Below, in pieces: positions 6,030-7,693 of a DNA stretch of 7,693 nucleotides (the stretch's first letter is position 1; every line of letters begins with the position of its first letter). The stretch spans positions 1 through 7,693 of the forward strand of contig CALZMY010000246.1 in the NCBI GenBank assembly GCA_945788675.1, given 5' to 3'. Source of the DNA: an uncultured Gammaproteobacteria bacterium. Lineage in GTDB: Bacteria; Pseudomonadota; Gammaproteobacteria; SZUA-140. Position numbers and translations under genes: made by a program. A model generated the notes under the pieces. The model did not search any database. It was not told the DNA's origin and saw only the letters and a program-made list of their open reading frames with translations.

Positions 6030-7693
6030 ATGCAATCGTATACTGATAAAAACTCAGAAGAGAGAGCTACGAGCAATACGGCTAGTCTGTTAGTGCAGGA
6101 TAACAGTGCAACTACAGCTCAGTTTATCGATAATCGCTTGTCTACCGTTGTCCAGCGTAATTTAGCGCAGGAGGTCAATAATAGCCCGAGGCAGGTCGCA
6201 CAGAGGCAGCAGCTACAAAGTCAGTTTGATGATGCAGTGCAGTTGCAGGCCGTCCCCGACGTAATGCAACGAACGGGACCGGAGGGTGAAGAACTATTAC
6301 AAGGTAAGTTTGAAACTACGCAGCGAGTAGAGGATGAGGTGTTGTTGCAGGGTAAGTTTGAAACGGCACAACGAGTCGAAGATGAAGAATTACTTCAAGG
6401 TAAGTTTGAAACTACGCAACGGGTAGAAGATGAAGAATTATTACAGGGTAAGTTCAGTGCTGAGTCTGTTCAGAGAAAGCCAGAAGGAGCCCCGAATAAT
6501 ACGGGTCTGCCCGATAATCTGAAGGCCGGTATCGAGAATCTTTCCGGTTATTCGATGGATGATGTGAAGGTGCACTACAACTCGGATAAGCCGTCGCAGT
6601 TACAGGCCCATGCCTATGCGCAGGGTACTAATATTCATGTTGCTTCCGGTCAGGAGCAGCATTTACCGCATGAGGCGTGGCATGTGGTTCAGCAGAAGCA
6701 GGGCAGGGTAAAGCCAACAATGCAGATGAAAGGTAAGGTGAATGTTAATGATGATGCTGGATTGGAGAAAGAGGCGGATGTTATGGGAGCCAAAGCCCTG
6801 GGCAACGCCGTTCAGTCTAAAAATATCAATTCATTTACCACAAATTCAGTCCAACAAATGGGGAAAGTTACGCAACTGGTAACACCATTAAGCAATAGTG
6901 TGTTGAATGTCGTTGGTGAAGATCATGAGGAAACTGAGGCAAGGGAAGTGCGCGAAAAACAGTATACGACTGCACATGCCGGGTCGACAAAGTACTGGAC
7001 AGAAGCGCAGTTTCGCGTGCGTGCTTTCAGTTTTTTTAAAGATTATCTAGAAGATAAGCGTGCGTTTGCCGATCCTTTTGAATTAAGGTTCAATCAGGCC
7101 CAGAAGTTTCTTGAAGACAATGCGGCCATTATTGACAGGGATGGCGCAGCTAATAGAAATACCCTGGTGGGGTGGGATAATCTCAACGACCAGCGAAAAT
7201 TTATTAACAATCTCTGGGTGTATTTAGCCAATTTGTATTCTTCCTTCTTTGGAGCGGATCAGACAGATGGCTTTGAGGTGCCTGGTGCTAGAAAAACAAC
7301 CATGCTGGGTTACCGGCAACAGATAAAAAATATCGCGGTCACGTGGCAGGCTGCAAGAGTGGATCTGGCAGCTGCTAGAGGGATGGGTGCCCCGGCAGCA
7401 GTCTTTGGCTGGACAGGTGGGGGCGTAGCTGTCACCTCTGAGGCCAACGCAAGGGCTAATTTCGCTCGCAGTGTGCGCGATTTGGCTGCACTGAATGTCG
7501 TGGCAGAAACAACTGCTCAACTTAGCCAGAATAGATCTGCCGCAATGCATGTTACAGCGAATAACAGGGCCAATGAAAGCGGTGTGTGGAAAATTGGCGA
7601 TGCACATCGTGGCCACCTCGAAGGAGAGCCTAAGCCGCTAAGGTATAACCTTGTGAGCAGAGCAGCTTTCAATGCTGATTATAATATCTGGAA
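6030..7693 (+). CDS. eCIS-type DUF4157 effector with QR repeats and a C-terminal GxxH toxin-like domain (3' partial)
   Basis: ATG at 6030 follows AAGGGAG by seven bases; 554 codons are open to the right edge with no stop. Residues 1-150 are polar and probably disordered, with Q-R dipeptides spaced 16-22 residues apart (at 42, 58, 80, 98, 114, 130, 148) and three and a half copies of a 16-residue unit beginning LLQGKFET. Residues about 158-257 are a DUF4157 domain: 'GLPDNLKAGIE', 'SMDDVKVHYNS', 'AYAQGTNIHVA', the HEAWH zinc-site motif at 214-218, and a 'GLEKEADVMG' helix that may supply the third ligand (E246 or E248). This domain commonly heads cargo proteins of extracellular contractile injection systems. 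Residues about 290-554 form a separate domain with 'VVGEDHEE' (G296-E297-D298-H299) and 'IGDAHRGHL' (G523-D524-A525-H526), reminiscent of the two GX2H motifs of the Tiki/TraB/EreA-type superfamily, which includes a domain of Pasteurella multocida toxin. No signal peptide or membrane helix is seen, as expected for injected cargo. The DUF4157 call is firm; the toxin fold is inference. Confidence 0.88.
   Translation, partial: MQSYTDKNSEERATSNTASLLVQDNSATTAQFIDNRLSTVVQRNLAQEVNNSPRQVAQRQQLQSQFDDAVQLQAVPDVMQRTGPEGEELLQGKFETTQRVEDEVLLQGKFETAQRVEDEELLQGKFETTQRVEDEELLQGKFSAESVQRKPEGAPNNTGLPDNLKAGIENLSGYSMDDVKVHYNSDKPSQLQAHAYAQGTNIHVASGQEQHLPHEAWHVVQQKQGRVKPTMQMKGKVNVNDDAGLEKEADVMGAKALGNAVQSKNINSFTTNSVQQMGKVTQLVTPLSNSVLNVVGEDHEETEAREVREKQYTTAHAGSTKYWTEAQFRVRAFSFFKDYLEDKRAFADPFELRFNQAQKFLEDNAAIIDRDGAANRNTLVGWDNLNDQRKFINNLWVYLANLYSSFFGADQTDGFEVPGARKTTMLGYRQQIKNIAVTWQAARVDLAAARGMGAPAAVFGWTGGGVAVTSEANARANFARSVRDLAALNVVAETTAQLSQNRSAAMHVTANNRANESGVWKIGDAHRGHLEGEPKPLRYNLVSRAAFNADYNIW
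6294..6455 (+). repeat. 48-bp in-frame tandem repeat, about 3.4 copies
   Basis: Units are at 6294-6341, 6342-6389 and 6390-6437, plus a partial unit at 6438-6455. Each encodes LLQGKFET(T/A)QRVEDE(V/E), and the partial unit stops after LLQGKF. The nine-base core GGTAAGTTT is identical in the three full units. Other codons differ mostly at synonymous positions, so the peptide rather than the DNA appears conserved. Similar LQGKF/QR repeats precede DUF4157 domains in other eCIS-linked proteins (recalled family knowledge). Confidence 0.95.

Noticed and set aside
6294..6455. CRISPR-like direct repeats
   Set aside because: Units are contiguous without spacers, 48 bp long, in frame, and vary at synonymous positions, so this is a protein-coding tandem repeat.
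6669..6683. Calling the HEAWH protein a proven protease
   Set aside because: The motif is clear, but DUF4157 proteins of injection systems are only putative metallopeptidases. Activity on any substrate cannot be read from the sequence.
7224..7616. 130-codon open frame on the - strand
   Set aside because: It lies wholly inside the DUF4157 gene, which is the better-supported frame, and its translation is Cys/Ser/His-rich with no recognisable domain.

Overview
The window looks like an accessory region of a Gram-negative bacterium of moderate GC content, probably a proteobacterium and plausibly an environmental gammaproteobacterium. This rests on cell-envelope proteins with periplasmic domains, short Shine-Dalgarno-led intergenic gaps and the protein families present. 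The taxonomic call is an inference; no rRNA, tRNA or housekeeping gene is present to fix it. All genes read on the + strand.

Layout. (1) 2-1168: the 3' part of a gene for a periplasmic glycoside-hydrolase-18-like barrel with a C-terminal block of three membrane helices; its catalytic motif looks degenerate. (2) 1211-2662: a membrane protein with a cytosolic N-terminal region, three membrane helices and a TPR domain predicted to be periplasmic. (3) 2712-4811: a large receptor-like protein. It has a periplasmic double-Cache sensor, two membrane helices, then a region resembling a pentameric ligand-gated ion channel (pLGIC) subunit: beta-rich extracellular domain plus four membrane helices. (4) 4853-5959: a second, shorter pLGIC-like subunit without the Cache module. 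(5) 6030 to the right edge: a DUF4157 protein of the type linked to extracellular contractile injection systems (eCIS). It has a QR-rich, 48-bp-repeat N-terminal region, an HEAWH metallopeptidase-like motif and a C-terminal cargo domain with two GxxH motifs. This reading frame has no stop before the window ends.

Gaps between genes are 42, 49, 41 and 70 bp, and each downstream gene has a recognisable ribosome binding site. I see no convincing promoter or strong terminator, so genes 1-4 are probably one operon, with gene 5 either its last member or the first of a following eCIS cargo unit.

How they may work together (inference): genes 1-4 encode an envelope complex made of a carbohydrate-binding-like barrel, a TPR scaffold, and a sensor-channel paired with a plain channel subunit. 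Next to it lies a probable injected effector. Whether the channel-like complex senses a host or prey signal, protects against the effector, or is an unrelated neighbour cannot be decided from this window. The two most unusual things seen directly are the Cache-pLGIC fusion and a G8 tract inside its gene, where a one-base change in either direction gives a stop within a few codons.
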